In this document: positions 9,320-18,812 of the stretch, one piece after another
How positions within the stretch are numbered: the stretch's first letter is position 1
How the letters are laid out: every line of letters starts with the position of its first letter
Source of the DNA: Marilutibacter penaei
GTDB lineage: Bacteria; Pseudomonadota; Gammaproteobacteria; Xanthomonadales; Xanthomonadaceae
Length of the DNA: 64,000 bases
Reading direction: 5' to 3'
Assembly: GCF_014145395.1 (NCBI RefSeq)
Contig: NZ_JACHTE010000004.1
Span: forward strand, 282,047-346,046
Program-made: the position numbers and the translations under genes
Notes under the pieces: model-generated
Told to the model about the DNA's origin: nothing
The model's database searches: none
Seen by the model: the letters and a program-made list of their open reading frames with translations, nothing else

Positions 9320-11311
9320 TCAGCCCAACGACTTCGCGACCTCGACGATGCGCTCGACGGTGAAGCCGAACTCGGGGAACAGCTTGCCGGCTGGCGCCGA
9401 GGCACCGAAGCTGTCGATGCCGACCACGGCGCCGTCGAGGCCGACGTAGCTGCCCCAGAAGCCGGTGACGCCGGCTTCGATCGCCACGCGCTTGCGGCAG
9501 GCCTTCGGCAGCACCGACTCCCGGTACGCGGCATCCTGGCGCTCGAACACGTCGGTCGAGGGCATCGACACCACGCGCACGCCGTCACCGAGCTTCTCCG
9601 CGGCCTGCATGGCCAGGCCCACCTCGGAACCGGTGGCGATCAGGATGATCTCCGGGGTGCCGGCGGCGTCCTTCAGCACGTAGCCACCACGCGCGATGGC
9701 GGCAACCTGCGCGTCGCTGCGCGGCTGGTGGTCGAGGTTCTGGCGCGAGAACACCAGGCAGCTCGGGCCGTCGGTGCGGGTGATCGCGGCCTTCCACGAC
9801 ACCGCCGATTCGACCGCATCACAGGGTCGCCAGACGTCGTTGTCGGGGATGTAGCGCAGCGACGCCAGGTGCTCGACCGGCTGGTGGGTCGGGCCGTCCT
9901 CGCCGAGGCCGATGGAGTCATGGGTGTAGACGTGGATCGCGTGCGCGCCCATCAGCGCGCTCATGCGCACCGCGTTGCGGGCGTAGTCGCTGAAGACCAG
10001 GAAGGTGGCGTCGTACGGGATGAACCCGCCGTGCAGGTTCAGGCCGTTGCTGATCGCGGTCATGCCGAACTCGCGCACGCCGTAATAGACGTAGTTCGCG
10101 TCGGCGGCATCGGTGGCGACCGACGTGCTGCCCTTCCACAGGGTCAGGTTGGAATGCGCGAGGTCGGCCGAACCGCCGACCAGCTCCGGCAGCAGCGGCG
10201 CGAAGGCCTCGATCGCGTTCTGCGACGCCTTGCGCGAGGCGATCACCGGGCCATCGGCCTGCAGCTTCGCGATCCAGGCATCGGCCTGGGCAACGAAGTC
10301 CGCCGGCAGCTCACGGTTCATGCGGCGCGAGAACTCGCTGGCCAGTTCCGGATGCGCGGCGGCATAACCGTCGAACAGCCCATTCCACGCCTGCTCGGCT
10401 TCGGCACCGCTGGTGCGTGCGTCCCACGCGGCGGCGATGTCCTGCGGCACGACGAAGGCATCGTGCGACCAGCCCAGCGCCTCGCGGGTCAGCTTCACCT
10501 CGTCCGGGCCGAGCGCGGCGCCGTGGCTGGATTCCTTGCCGGCCTTGTTCGGCGAACCAAAGCCGATCGTGGTGCGGCAGCAGACCAGGGTCGGCTTGTC
10601 GTTCGACGCGATCGCGGACCCGATCGCCGCCTTGATCGCATCGGCGTCATGCCCGTCGACGCCGCGGATCACGTTCCAGCCGTAGGCCTCGAAACGTGCC
10701 GGGGTGTCATCGGTGAACCAGCCGTCGGTATTACCGTCGATGCTGATGTGGTTGTCGTCCCAGAAGGCGACCAGCTTGCCCAGGCCCCAGGTGCCGGCAA
10801 GCGAGGCGACCTCGTGGCTGATGCCTTCCATCAGGCAGCCATCGCCCAGGAACACCCAGGTGCGGTGGTCGACGATCTCGAAGCCGGGACGGTTGAAGCG
10901 CTGCGCCAGCACCTTCTCCGCGAGGGCCATGCCGACCGCGTTGGCGATGCCCTGGCCGAGCGGACCGGTGGTGGTCTCGACGCCGGAGGTCATGAAGTTC
11001 TCGGGGTGCCCCGGCGTGCGGCTGCCGAGCTGGCGGAAATTCTTGAGCTCTTCGATCGGCAGGTCGTAGCCGGCGAGGTGCAGCAGCGCGTACTGGAGCA
11101 TCGAACCGTGGCCGTTCGACAGCACGAAACGGTCGCGGTTGGCCCATGCCGGATTGCCGGGGTTGTGGCGGTGGAAATCGTTCCACAGCACTTCGGCGAT
11201 GTCGGCCATGCCCATCGGCATGCCCGGATGGCCGGAGTTGGCGGCCTGGACCGCGTCGATGGCAAGGAATCGGATGGCGTTCGCGAGGTCGCGGCGGCTG
11301 GGCGTCGTCAT
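9320..11311 (-). CDS. tkt: Transketolase
   Basis: The 663-residue enzyme is the family's usual length. It transfers two-carbon ketol units between sugar phosphates in the non-oxidative pentose phosphate pathway, using thiamine diphosphate. The N-terminal domain shows [18 protein letters not shown] and [20 protein letters not shown]. The TPP motif begins [12 protein letters not shown] and ends with [10 protein letters not shown]. The pyrimidine domain has [16 protein letters not shown] and [20 protein letters not shown], and the C-terminal domain follows. A minus-strand GATGGGACAATA (11418-11429), also found before hemW, is a candidate extended -10. rpiA at the right end of the window acts in the same pathway. 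Confidence 0.96.
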   Translation of the reverse strand: MTTPSRRDLANAIRFLAIDAVQAANSGHPGMPMGMADIAEVLWNDFHRHNPGNPAWANRDRFVLSNGHGSMLQYALLHLAGYDLPIEELKNFRQLGSRTPGHPENFMTSGVETTTGPLGQGIANAVGMALAEKVLAQRFNRPGFEIVDHRTWVFLGDGCLMEGISHEVASLAGTWGLGKLVAFWDDNHISIDGNTDGWFTDDTPARFEAYGWNVIRGVDGHDADAIKAAIGSAIASNDKPTLVCCRTTIGFGSPNKAGKESSHGAALGPDEVKLTREALGWSHDAFVVPQDIAAAWDARTSGAEAEQAWNGLFDGYAAAHPELASEFSRRMNRELPADFVAQADAWIAKLQADGPVIASRKASQNAIEAFAPLLPELVGGSADLAHSNLTLWKGSTSVATDAADANYVYYGVREFGMTAISNGLNLHGGFIPYDATFLVFSDYARNAVRMSALMGAHAIHVYTHDSIGLGEDGPTHQPVEHLASLRYIPDNDVWRPCDAVESAVSWKAAITRTDGPSCLVFSRQNLDHQPRSDAQVAAIARGGYVLKDAAGTPEIILIATGSEVGLAMQAAEKLGDGVRVVSMPSTDVFERQDAAYRESVLPKACRKRVAIEAGVTGFWGSYVGLDGAVVGIDSFGASAPAGKLFPEFGFTVERIVEVAKSLG

Positions 11312-11487
11312 GGTGGCGTCGGGCAGTCCTGGGAGGCGGCAAAGGCGCCCGACGGCACGCGTCCCGGCGCCGGCACATGCGGACCGGGACGGGAACGGGC
11401 GGGGGCGGCGAGCGCGCTATTGTCCCATCCGGCGGCCCGGATGTCGCCCCGGACACCCGGGGCGAGGCCCGCCCTCCCCGATTTCGT

Positions 11488-12798
11488 TCAGCTAGCCACG
11501 TCCGCCCGGGCGCCAGCGGCGCTCTCGCTGCGGCCGATCACCACCGAACCGGCCATGTCGCCGCCCACGTTGACCACGGTGCGGCACATGTCGAGCATGC
11601 GGTCGACACCGAGGATCAGGCCAATGCCCTCGGGCGGGATGCCGAACATCACCAGGATCATCGCGATGACCGGCAACGAGCCTCCCGGCACGCCGGCGGC
11701 GCCGACCGAGCCGAGGATGCACATCACCAGGATCATCACCTGCTGCACGAAGCTCAGCTCCACGCCGAAGAACTGCGCGAGGAACAGCACCGTGATGCCC
11801 TCGAACAGCGCCGTGCCATTCATGTTGGCGGTGGCGCCCAAGGTGCAGACGAAGCGCGCGACCCGTCGCGGGACCCCGAGGTTTTCTTCCGTCACCTTGA
11901 GCGTGGTCGGCAGCGTCGCGCTGGAGGACGAGGTGGAGAACGCGGTCAGCAGGGCCGCTTCCGCCCCCTTGAAGAAGCGCAGCGGCGACATGCCGCCGAA
12001 CAGCTTCAGCAGGATCGGGAACACCACGAAGAAGTGGATCGCGAGGGCCAGCAAGACCGTGCCGACGTACCGGGCAAGCTGCATGAGCACGTCGAAGCCC
12101 AGCTCCGCGGTGATCGAGAACAGCAGCGCGGCGACCGCGTACGGGGCGAGTTCAATGACCCAGCCGATCAGTTTCAGGCAGATGTCGTAGACCCCCTGGA
12201 CCGCCCCGACAAAGCTGCGCGTGCCCTCGGTCTGCAGCACCGTGGCGGCGATGCCGAACATCAGCGCGAAGAACATCACGGCGATCAGGTCACCGCGCGC
12301 CGCCGCCTCGACGGGGTTGCGCGGGACGATGTTCAACAGGATCTGGATGCCGGACACGCCTTCGCGTTTCGCCGCGACGTCGGCCGCCCGTTCGGAGCCC
12401 GCCGCCAACAGGCTCTGCGTGACATCCTGTGGCAGGCCTGTGCCCGGTTGCAGCAGGTTCACGCACAGCATGCCGATGATCACGGCGAACGCGGTCACGA
12501 CCAGGATCCACACCAGGGTCTTGAGCCCGATGCGCCCGAGCGACTTGGCGTCGCCGATCTCGACCACGCCGAGTACCAGCGCGGAGAACACCAACGGGAT
12601 GACCAGCATGAACAGCAGGCGCAGGAACAACTGGCCTATCGGGTCGGTGACGTAATGGATCAGGCCATCCAGCCAGCCGGCCTGGCCGATGAACACGTTC
12701 GCCAGCAGGCCGGCACCGGCACCCACGATGAAGCCCAGCAACATCCTGGTATGCAGGGACATGCCGTGGGCGCTTCGGGAGGAGGCAGGGTCGGTCAT
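11488..12798 (-). CDS. Dicarboxylate/amino acid:cation symporter (DAACS family)
   Basis: The 436-residue protein has the glutamate-transporter-homologue fold with multiple membrane segments. Diagnostic motifs are the serine-rich reentrant loop TAFSTSSSSATLPTT, the unwound-helix motif TLGATANMNGTALFEG, the second reentrant loop GVPGGSLPVIAMIL, and the TM8 motif GVDRMLDMCRTVVNVGGD. These motifs mark a Na+- or H+-coupled importer of dicarboxylates or acidic amino acids. The exact substrate cannot be read from the sequence. ATG at 12798 is preferred over an upstream TTG because GGAA lies 7 nt before it. The gene follows batD on the same strand but has a 54-nt gap, so it may or may not belong to that operon. 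Confidence 0.9.
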   Translation of the reverse strand: MTDPASSRSAHGMSLHTRMLLGFIVGAGAGLLANVFIGQAGWLDGLIHYVTDPIGQLFLRLLFMLVIPLVFSALVLGVVEIGDAKSLGRIGLKTLVWILVVTAFAVIIGMLCVNLLQPGTGLPQDVTQSLLAAGSERAADVAAKREGVSGIQILLNIVPRNPVEAAARGDLIAVMFFALMFGIAATVLQTEGTRSFVGAVQGVYDICLKLIGWVIELAPYAVAALLFSITAELGFDVLMQLARYVGTVLLALAIHFFVVFPILLKLFGGMSPLRFFKGAEAALLTAFSTSSSSATLPTTLKVTEENLGVPRRVARFVCTLGATANMNGTALFEGITVLFLAQFFGVELSFVQQVMILVMCILGSVGAAGVPGGSLPVIAMILVMFGIPPEGIGLILGVDRMLDMCRTVVNVGGDMAGSVVIGRSESAAGARADVAS

Positions 12799-12852
12799 GG
12801 GCAATTCCGCTGGGGTCCGGGCGAGCTTAGCAAACCGGCCTCGATTGACGGC

Positions 12853-14568
12853 TCAGCGCGTGCGCGACGGCGGATAGAGCGGCGCCAGGAGCGCGGGCGT
12901 GGCGGGGCCTTCCACGTCACGCCAGCGGGGCCCGCCGGCAAAGGCGTCGCGCAGTCGCCGCCGGGCGTCCGGACCATCGCCATCCGCCCAGCGGGCCCGC
13001 TGCAGCGCATCCACGGCGTCGCGCTGGTCGGGGTCTTCAAGGCGCTGGCGCACGGCGTCGAGATCGCGCGCCGGCGGGATGGCCGCCGCGCACAGCGCGC
13101 GCGCGACATCGTCGAAGTCACCGGTATCCAGCGCCTTGCGGAGCACCCCGGGCGCAGGCGGGGCGTGCTCGCCGGCGCTACGCCCGGATAGGCCCGCGCC
13201 CGGCGCGGTCGGGCCGGCACGGCCACTTCGCCAATGAAGCGCAAGCAAGAGAGTGATGAGCCAGAGCATGGCGAAGGCCACCGCCGCGAACATCCAGACC
13301 CGGCCGTGATCGCCCGTCGCGGGCGTAGCCGCCAACTGGATCGGGGGCGATGACGGCGCTTCCGCTGCGTCGCCGCCCACGGCCGGGGCGTCCGCGGTCG
13401 GCGCGATCTGCCCGGACGGAGGAAGCCTGCCAGCCGCATCGACCGTCCAGTCAAGCGCGGGGAGTTCGGTCTTGCGCGGTTTGCCGGCCGCGACGTCCCA
13501 CCATGCCATGCCGACCCCGGAAAGCCTGACCGGCCCGTCACGGTTGGGCACCAGCGAGAAACGGCGGGTCACCGTGGTCCGGGGCCGTCCGTCGACGAAG
13601 CGCTCGTCGACCTGGGCTTTCTCCGGGAACACCTGCACCCCCTCGATGGGGGGCAGCACCAGGTCCGGCATCTGCGCACCGGTCGCACCGTCGGCAACCG
13701 CTTCGATGGTCAGGGTCGCCGCTTCGCCCTGGAGCAGCCGGGTCGGATTGGCCCGATAGCGCAGCTCCAGGCCGTGCAGCGGCAGCCAGGGCTGCGGCGC
13801 GCTCGCCGGGATGGCCTGCACGCGCAAGGTAGTGCCATCGCCGCGGGCCGACAGGCGACTGCCTCGCCCACTGCCGAACATGTCATCGAACAGGCCGGCG
13901 GTCCCACGGCCCTCGAACGTCGCCGCCGGCATCGACAGCGACCCGCTACGCTCGGGCACCAGCATGAACCGCCGCTCGACGACCTGGTACTGCCGCCCAT
14001 CGATGGTGCGCGAATACTGCACGTCGTCCCCGGTCCGGCGGAGCGAGGCACCGTCCGGCGCCGGCTGGTCGAGCGTACCCGACACGATCGGTACCGCGGA
14101 GAACAGGCGCACGACCCACCCGACCGACTGCTGTACGTAGGGCGCGGTGTCGTCGGCGCGACTTTCGATGAAAACGTCACCGCGTGCCCCCCCGGGCGCG
14201 GACACGCGCGCAGGCGCCACCACCAGGCTCAGCGGTGCGGTGCGCTCCGCGCCGACCTGCAGGGCGGGAATGGTCAGGACACCGTCCTGCCTCGGGCGCA
14301 GCGCCACCGCGAACAGGGTCGTGGTGCGCGTGCCGTTGCTGCCCGCGACGTAGCTGTGCCGGCTGCTGTGGCCACTGACGTCGAAGTCGCCCTCGAGGGG
14401 GCCGTAATCCGGCGCCGCCGACATCAGGTCCGCCTCGACGTTGAGGGTGACCGTCTCGCCCAGTTCGATACGGTCGCGATCCAGCCATGCCCGCGGCGCC
14501 GCGTGGACGACGCAGGTCATCGCCAGCAAGCCGAGCAGGAGCAGGCAGGAGTGCAGCGAGCGGTACAT
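12853..14568 (-). CDS. batD: BatD-family protein
   Basis: The 571-residue protein has an N-terminal signal peptide ending in VVHA. A long beta-rich periplasmic region of repeated Ig-like segments follows (APRAWLDRDRIELGETVTLN begins the first; LRYRANPTRLLQGEAATLTI resembles a later one). A single membrane helix lies near residues 425-447 (VWMFAAVAFAMLWLITLLLA), with a cytoplasmic tail of about 120 residues after it. This is the BatD (oxygen tolerance) layout. The gene begins 3 nt after the batB/C stop with GAGGA 8 nt upstream, so it is the last gene of the moxR-bat operon. Bat proteins are linked to stress resistance and envelope integrity; the biochemical role is unsettled. Confidence 0.88.
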   Translation of the reverse strand: MYRSLHSCLLLLGLLAMTCVVHAAPRAWLDRDRIELGETVTLNVEADLMSAAPDYGPLEGDFDVSGHSSRHSYVAGSNGTRTTTLFAVALRPRQDGVLTIPALQVGAERTAPLSLVVAPARVSAPGGARGDVFIESRADDTAPYVQQSVGWVVRLFSAVPIVSGTLDQPAPDGASLRRTGDDVQYSRTIDGRQYQVVERRFMLVPERSGSLSMPAATFEGRGTAGLFDDMFGSGRGSRLSARGDGTTLRVQAIPASAPQPWLPLHGLELRYRANPTRLLQGEAATLTIEAVADGATGAQMPDLVLPPIEGVQVFPEKAQVDERFVDGRPRTTVTRRFSLVPNRDGPVRLSGVGMAWWDVAAGKPRKTELPALDWTVDAAGRLPPSGQIAPTADAPAVGGDAAEAPSSPPIQLAATPATGDHGRVWMFAAVAFAMLWLITLLLALHWRSGRAGPTAPGAGLSGRSAGEHAPPAPGVLRKALDTGDFDDVARALCAAAIPPARDLDAVRQRLEDPDQRDAVDALQRARWADGDGPDARRRLRDAFAGGPRWRDVEGPATPALLAPLYPPSRTR

Positions 14569-14571
14569 GGG

Positions 14572-16377
14572 TCAGTCCTCGAGTTCACCCGCGCGGCGGC
14601 GGCGTTCGTATTCGATACGGAACTTGTCACGCAGCAGTCCGCCCGGGTCGTCCGGGACCCGTCGCAGCCAGGCCTCGTTGGCGATCCTGCGTTCGCGCTC
14701 CTGCGGTGTCTCGTCGGCGGGAGGGCCATCCGCCCCGACTGCCGCATCGCCGGCATCGGCACCCTCGGCGCCGGCTTCGAGCGCGTCCCGCATGCGCTCC
14801 CGCAGCGCACGATCGGCTTCTGCCTGGGCGCCGGGATCGGGTGGTCCGGAGGGCGGAGGATCCGACGGACCCGATGCCTCTTCGCCGTCGCCGTGTCGTG
14901 GGGCTTCGGCAGGATCGGACGACTCGGAGGGCGTTGGCGGGCGACCCGCCGTACCGGCCGGCTCGTCGCCTTTCGCCGCATCCGCCGGCCCGTCGCCCGG
15001 CGAGGGCTGGGACGGAGGCTGCCCGGTGTCCGCCGTATCGCCCTGCTCACCCCCGTCGCCATCCCGCGGCGGCCGCTGCATAGCAGCGCGCACGGCCTCC
15101 CGGTTGGCGATCGCGTCTTCCATGCCCGGCTGCAGCGCCAGCGCGCGGTCATAGGCCTCGATGGCCTGTGGATAGTGACCGGCTTTGGCCAGGGCATTGC
15201 CTCGGTTGTAATGCGCGTCGGCGCTGTCCAGCTCACCGAACGCGTGCGCCGCCTCCGCGTAGTCGCCTTTGCGATACGCGTCCGCCGCCGTCGCCATCCG
15301 GCGATGCTCGACCTGGTCCGCGCGTCGCCACAACTCCATCGCCTGCGCCGGGGGGGCTGGCAGGATGAGGAGTGGGAGCAGGACGAGCGCAGCCATGCCC
15401 GCGTTGCGGCGGAACGCGAACAGGGCCAGCAGCATCAGGGGGGGAAGCAACCAGAAGCCCTCATCCTGCCACTGCCGTCCGGTTTCCCCCTCCGCGCCGG
15501 GCGCCGCCGGGTCGGCCTCGTCCAGGGTCGCCGTGAGCAGTCCCAGCGAAGAGACGTCGGAGTCGTCTCCGGCAATCCGTGCGTAACGCCCCGCCCCGGC
15601 CACGGCGACGCTTCGCAGGGTGGCTTCGTCGAAGCCTGCCTCACCCGGGTCGCCGTCCGGCGTCCGGTACGGCATGCGACCTGAGTTCCCGACCCCCAGC
15701 ACCCGTACTTCGAAGCCGGCCGCTGCCGCTTCGGTGGCGGCATCGATCGCCTGCCCGTCCGCCTGCCCGGCCATCAACAGGACACGTCCGCGCTCGTAGC
15801 CGGCCTGCTGCATCAAGCGCACCGCATGCCGGATGCCCTCCGCCGGATCGGCGCCATCGCGCGGCATGACATCCGGCGCGAGGGCATCCAGGAACAGCGC
15901 GACGTTCGCGGCATCGTCGGTCACGGGTGCGACCGTGAACGCCTGCTCGGCGAACACCACCAGCCCGACGGGCACATCAGGTCGGGCATCCAGCAGGCGC
16001 TCGAGCTTCGCGCGGGCCTGGGCGAGCCGTGACGGCGGCGGGTCCGCGGCGAGCATCGCGTCGGACAGTTCGACGACCACCACCAGCGGCACCTTGCCCC
16101 GCCAGAGCGGCGAGTCCACCTGTCGCCAACTGGGGCCCGCCAGCGCCACCACCGCGACGACGTAGCCCAACAGCAGGGCCAGCCCTCCCCACCACAGGGC
16201 ACGAGATGCACGACGCTCGACCAGATGGACCAGCAGGTGTGGATCGACCACGCGTGCCCACACCTCCTGATGCCGCCTTCGCCACCATCCGAACACCGCC
16301 AGGAGGGGCACCGCCACGAGCGCCCACAGCCAGTCGGGGCGCAGCCAGTGCAGGGCGCCGGGATCGAATCCGGTCAC
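14572..16377 (-). CDS. batB: BatB/BatC fusion: von Willebrand A domain plus TPR region
   Basis: The 601-residue protein starts with two membrane helices (about 15-31 and 63-83) and a VWA domain (about 95-285). A further pair of hydrophobic segments (306-347) precedes tetratricopeptide repeats (361-427), then a long acidic, proline-rich low-complexity tail. In many bacteria BatB (VWA) and BatC (TPR) are separate. The VWA metal site is degenerate: the usual DxSxS reads E103-L-S105-D-A107, and the later TDG motif reads MAGQADG, though Thr of VAPVTDD is kept. BatA next door is intact. The GTG at 16377 is chosen because it overlaps the batA stop by 4 nt (GTGA) and has GAGGTG 6 nt upstream; another GTG lies at 16386. 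Confidence 0.88.
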   Translation of the reverse strand: MTGFDPGALHWLRPDWLWALVAVPLLAVFGWWRRRHQEVWARVVDPHLLVHLVERRASRALWWGGLALLLGYVVAVVALAGPSWRQVDSPLWRGKVPLVVVVELSDAMLAADPPPSRLAQARAKLERLLDARPDVPVGLVVFAEQAFTVAPVTDDAANVALFLDALAPDVMPRDGADPAEGIRHAVRLMQQAGYERGRVLLMAGQADGQAIDAATEAAAAGFEVRVLGVGNSGRMPYRTPDGDPGEAGFDEATLRSVAVAGAGRYARIAGDDSDVSSLGLLTATLDEADPAAPGAEGETGRQWQDEGFWLLPPLMLLALFAFRRNAGMAALVLLPLLILPAPPAQAMELWRRADQVEHRRMATAADAYRKGDYAEAAHAFGELDSADAHYNRGNALAKAGHYPQAIEAYDRALALQPGMEDAIANREAVRAAMQRPPRDGDGGEQGDTADTGQPPSQPSPGDGPADAAKGDEPAGTAGRPPTPSESSDPAEAPRHGDGEEASGPSDPPPSGPPDPGAQAEADRALRERMRDALEAGAEGADAGDAAVGADGPPADETPQERERRIANEAWLRRVPDDPGGLLRDKFRIEYERRRRAGELED

Positions 16378-17396
16378 AAGCGCCACCTCGGCGGCAACAG
16401 GAATGCCAGCAGTGACAGGGCCAGCGCCGCGGCCAGCGGCCAGGCATAGCGCTCGATCCGTGGCCGGATGACCGGCCCCGGCTGCTCCACCGGCTCGAGG
16501 CGGTCGATCTCGGCATAGATACCGGCCAGCTGGCCGGTGTCACGGGCGCGGAAGAAGCGGCCACCGGTGGTGTCCGCGATATCCCGAAGGGTGTCTTCGT
16601 CGATCGCATCGCCCGCGCCCGGCATGGGGAGCTGGAATCCGAACACCGACATCGCGCCATCGCCTCCGAACGCGACGGTATGAACGCGTACGCCATGGTC
16701 CTTCGCGAGTTGGGCCGCCTTCGCCGGATCGAGCAGACCGGCGGTGTTCACGCCATCGGTGAGCAGGATCAGGACGCGTTGTCCCTCCGGCTGGTCACGC
16801 AGACGCTTGACGGCCAGGCCGATGGCATCGCCGATCGCGGTTTCCTGGCCGGCCAGCCCCACCACGCTGTCCTGCAGTTGAAGTCGCACCGACTGGCGGT
16901 CCGGGGTGAGCGGAGTGAGCGCATAGGCGCGGCGGCCGAAGACCAGCAGGCCCACCCGGTCGCCCTCCCGCCGGTCCAGGAAGTCCGCGAGCACCGCCTT
17001 GGCCGCGGTCAGGCGATCAACCGTGCGTCCGCCGAGCGCCATGTCCGGTTCGTCCATGCTGCCGGACAGGTCCAGCGCCAACATCAGGTCGCGACCGCTA
17101 CGGGGCGGTTCGATCGGCTCGCCCAGCTCCTGTGGCCGCGCCGCGGCCAGGCACAGCAGCGCCCATGCCAGGAGCATCAACAGGCTCGGCGGGCGCCGCC
17201 AGCCGATGCCGCCTGGCGGCGCGCCGCGCTCGCTCAGTCGCGAAATACCCGGCATGCGCATCGCTGCCGTCGCCGACCGGCGCGCCGGCGCCAGCCACCA
17301 CACGAAGAGCGGCAGCGGCAGCGCCCACAGCCACGCCGGCCAGGCGAGGGCCATGCCCTCTCCCCAGACCAGCCATGCGTCGGCAAGCCCGGCCAT
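16374..17396 (-). CDS. batA: BatA-family von Willebrand A domain membrane protein
   Basis: The 340-residue protein has membrane helices near 19-35 and 70-86, a VWA domain (about 100-300) and a C-terminal helix (AWPLAAALALSLLAFLLPP). The metal-ion-dependent adhesion site is complete: D109-x-S111-x-S113 in LALDLSGSMD, plus LTPLTPD and LILLTDGVNTAG. It should bind a divalent metal and contact partners in the periplasm. The ATG at 17396 overlaps the preceding stop in the arrangement TGATG. An upstream TTG/GTG-type start giving ten more residues is possible but less likely. It belongs to the moxR-DUF58-DUF4381-batA-batB/C-batD operon. Confidence 0.9.
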   Translation of the reverse strand: MAGLADAWLVWGEGMALAWPAWLWALPLPLFVWWLAPARRSATAAMRMPGISRLSERGAPPGGIGWRRPPSLLMLLAWALLCLAAARPQELGEPIEPPRSGRDLMLALDLSGSMDEPDMALGGRTVDRLTAAKAVLADFLDRREGDRVGLLVFGRRAYALTPLTPDRQSVRLQLQDSVVGLAGQETAIGDAIGLAVKRLRDQPEGQRVLILLTDGVNTAGLLDPAKAAQLAKDHGVRVHTVAFGGDGAMSVFGFQLPMPGAGDAIDEDTLRDIADTTGGRFFRARDTGQLAGIYAEIDRLEPVEQPGPVIRPRIERYAWPLAAALALSLLAFLLPPRWRL

Positions 17397-17848
17397 CACC
17401 GGTACCCCATCAGTTCCAGGAAGCACGCGCGGGCCAGCGGGCGCAACGCGGCGACCGCCGCCGGATCCAGCGCCCGCTGGAACCCTCCCTCCACCAGCAA
17501 CGCGCCGGCCTCCCCGTCGAAACGGGGCGGCTTGCAGTCCCGATCAAGCCATTCACGCCACGCGCGGCCGTGCAGGGTATCGGCGTCGCGGCGGTGCCGG
17601 CGCGCGGCGCGGCGCAAGAGGGACGACATGGCGGCCACCTCGTCCACCGGAGAATCCGCGGCCGCGAGCGCGTCGTCGAACGTCGCCTCGATCCGGCGAC
17701 GGCGGCGCTTCCGGTGATGACGCCACGCCGCCAGAGACAGGATCACCGCGACCGCCGCTGCGAACACCATCCACCACCCCGGCGCCGGTGGCCACCAGGG
17801 CGGTGGAGGCGGCAGGTGGATGTCGCGCAGGACGAGCTCGCCTGCCAT
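17396..17848 (-). CDS. DUF4381 family membrane protein
   Basis: The 150-residue protein has a proline/tryptophan-rich start (LRDIHLPPPPPWWPPAPGWW), one membrane helix (about 25-43), a basic stretch (HHRKRRRRR) and a helical cytoplasmic domain. This is the layout of DUF4381 proteins, which are almost always encoded between DUF58 and BatA genes, as here. The ATG at 17848 directly follows the DUF58 stop, with AGGTGG 6 nt upstream. Its stop overlaps the batA start (TGATG). Function is not established; a structural role in the MoxR/Bat membrane assembly is inferred from position. Confidence 0.87.
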   Translation of the reverse strand: MAGELVLRDIHLPPPPPWWPPAPGWWMVFAAAVAVILSLAAWRHHRKRRRRRIEATFDDALAAADSPVDEVAAMSSLLRRAARRHRRDADTLHGRAWREWLDRDCKPPRFDGEAGALLVEGGFQRALDPAAVAALRPLARACFLELMGYR

Positions 17849-18775
17849 CTAGGCCACCTGTGCGCCGGGGCGCCCCAACAGGGACAACCAGGCATCGCAT
17901 TCATCGGTCGTCGACAGCGCGGCGACACGCACGCCCCGCGCCGGCAACCGTGCGAGCGCGCGCGCGACCGGGGCGGAAAAAGCCTCCCGCCAGGCATGCC
18001 GTCCCAGATGCCCGCCAAGATCGACCTCGACCCTGCGCGCACCGGGCCGCGTCGCCTGGAAAGGCAGGCGCGCCCGGGGCGGCGCCAGCTCGAACGGATC
18101 GGTCAGCAGGAGGACGATCACCTCGTGATGCTGCGCCAGTGCCGGCCAGCGCCGTCCGGGTACGGCTTCCAGGCTCCCCGCATCGGCGAGCACGACCAGC
18201 CGGGCGCCGGGCCGCAGGACCCGCTGCGCATGGTCGAGCGCGACATCGAGGCCTGCATCGTCCGCGGGCGGCCCGGCATACCAGCGGACCAGCGCATCCA
18301 GCACACGGAGCACCCCCCGCGTGCCGCCGGTGGGCGGGACCGGCGACTCCGCATCGCTGCCGCGCAGGGCGGCGACGCGATCACCGTCACGCTGCGCGAC
18401 CCAGGCCGCCACCGCACCGGCGCGTGCTGCCTGGACGGACTTGAAGCGGGTGCGGGTACCGAAGTACAGCGCCGGCGCCGTGTCGGCGACGATGAGCGTC
18501 TGCCGTTCGCGTTCGGCCTGGTAGAGCTTGGTATGGGCGCGGCCGCTCCGGGCGGTCAGTTTCCAGTCGATGTGACGGGCGTCGTCGCCGGCGACATACT
18601 CCCGCGATTCCGCATACTCCATGCCCCGACCGCGCAAGGGCGACAACCCCTGCCCCGTGATGCCATGCCGCCCGAACCGCGGCGGTCGCCTTGCGCCCGC
18701 GAGGCGCTTCAGGCCGACCAGCTCAGGCAGTCCCGGCCGGATGCCTTCCATCGCGGGCAACGGGGAGGCCGTCAT
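17849..18775 (-). CDS. DUF58 domain protein of the MoxR/Bat operon
   Basis: The 308-residue protein carries the DUF58 signature GRGMEYAESREYVAGDDARH followed by IDWKLTARSGRAHTK (about residues 49-83). A degenerate VWA-like fold follows, with LIVADTAPALYFG in place of a canonical metal site. DUF58 proteins accompany MoxR ATPases and are thought to be their soluble partners. ATG at 18775 is chosen because the DUF58 homology begins shortly after it and AAAGGGG lies upstream. Longer readings run into the moxR gene in another frame. The gap to moxR is 37 nt. Confidence 0.9.
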   Translation of the reverse strand: MTASPLPAMEGIRPGLPELVGLKRLAGARRPPRFGRHGITGQGLSPLRGRGMEYAESREYVAGDDARHIDWKLTARSGRAHTKLYQAERERQTLIVADTAPALYFGTRTRFKSVQAARAGAVAAWVAQRDGDRVAALRGSDAESPVPPTGGTRGVLRVLDALVRWYAGPPADDAGLDVALDHAQRVLRPGARLVVLADAGSLEAVPGRRWPALAQHHEVIVLLLTDPFELAPPRARLPFQATRPGARRVEVDLGGHLGRHAWREAFSAPVARALARLPARGVRVAALSTTDECDAWLSLLGRPGAQVA

Positions 18776-18812
18776 CGCGACATCCCCTTTCAAGCGGCAT
18801 GCTGCCGTGAGG

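Noticed and set aside
9728..12190. An 820-codon plus-strand open frame opposite tkt and the symporter
   Set aside because: Antisense to clear tkt and DAACS coding regions and without recognisable motifs.
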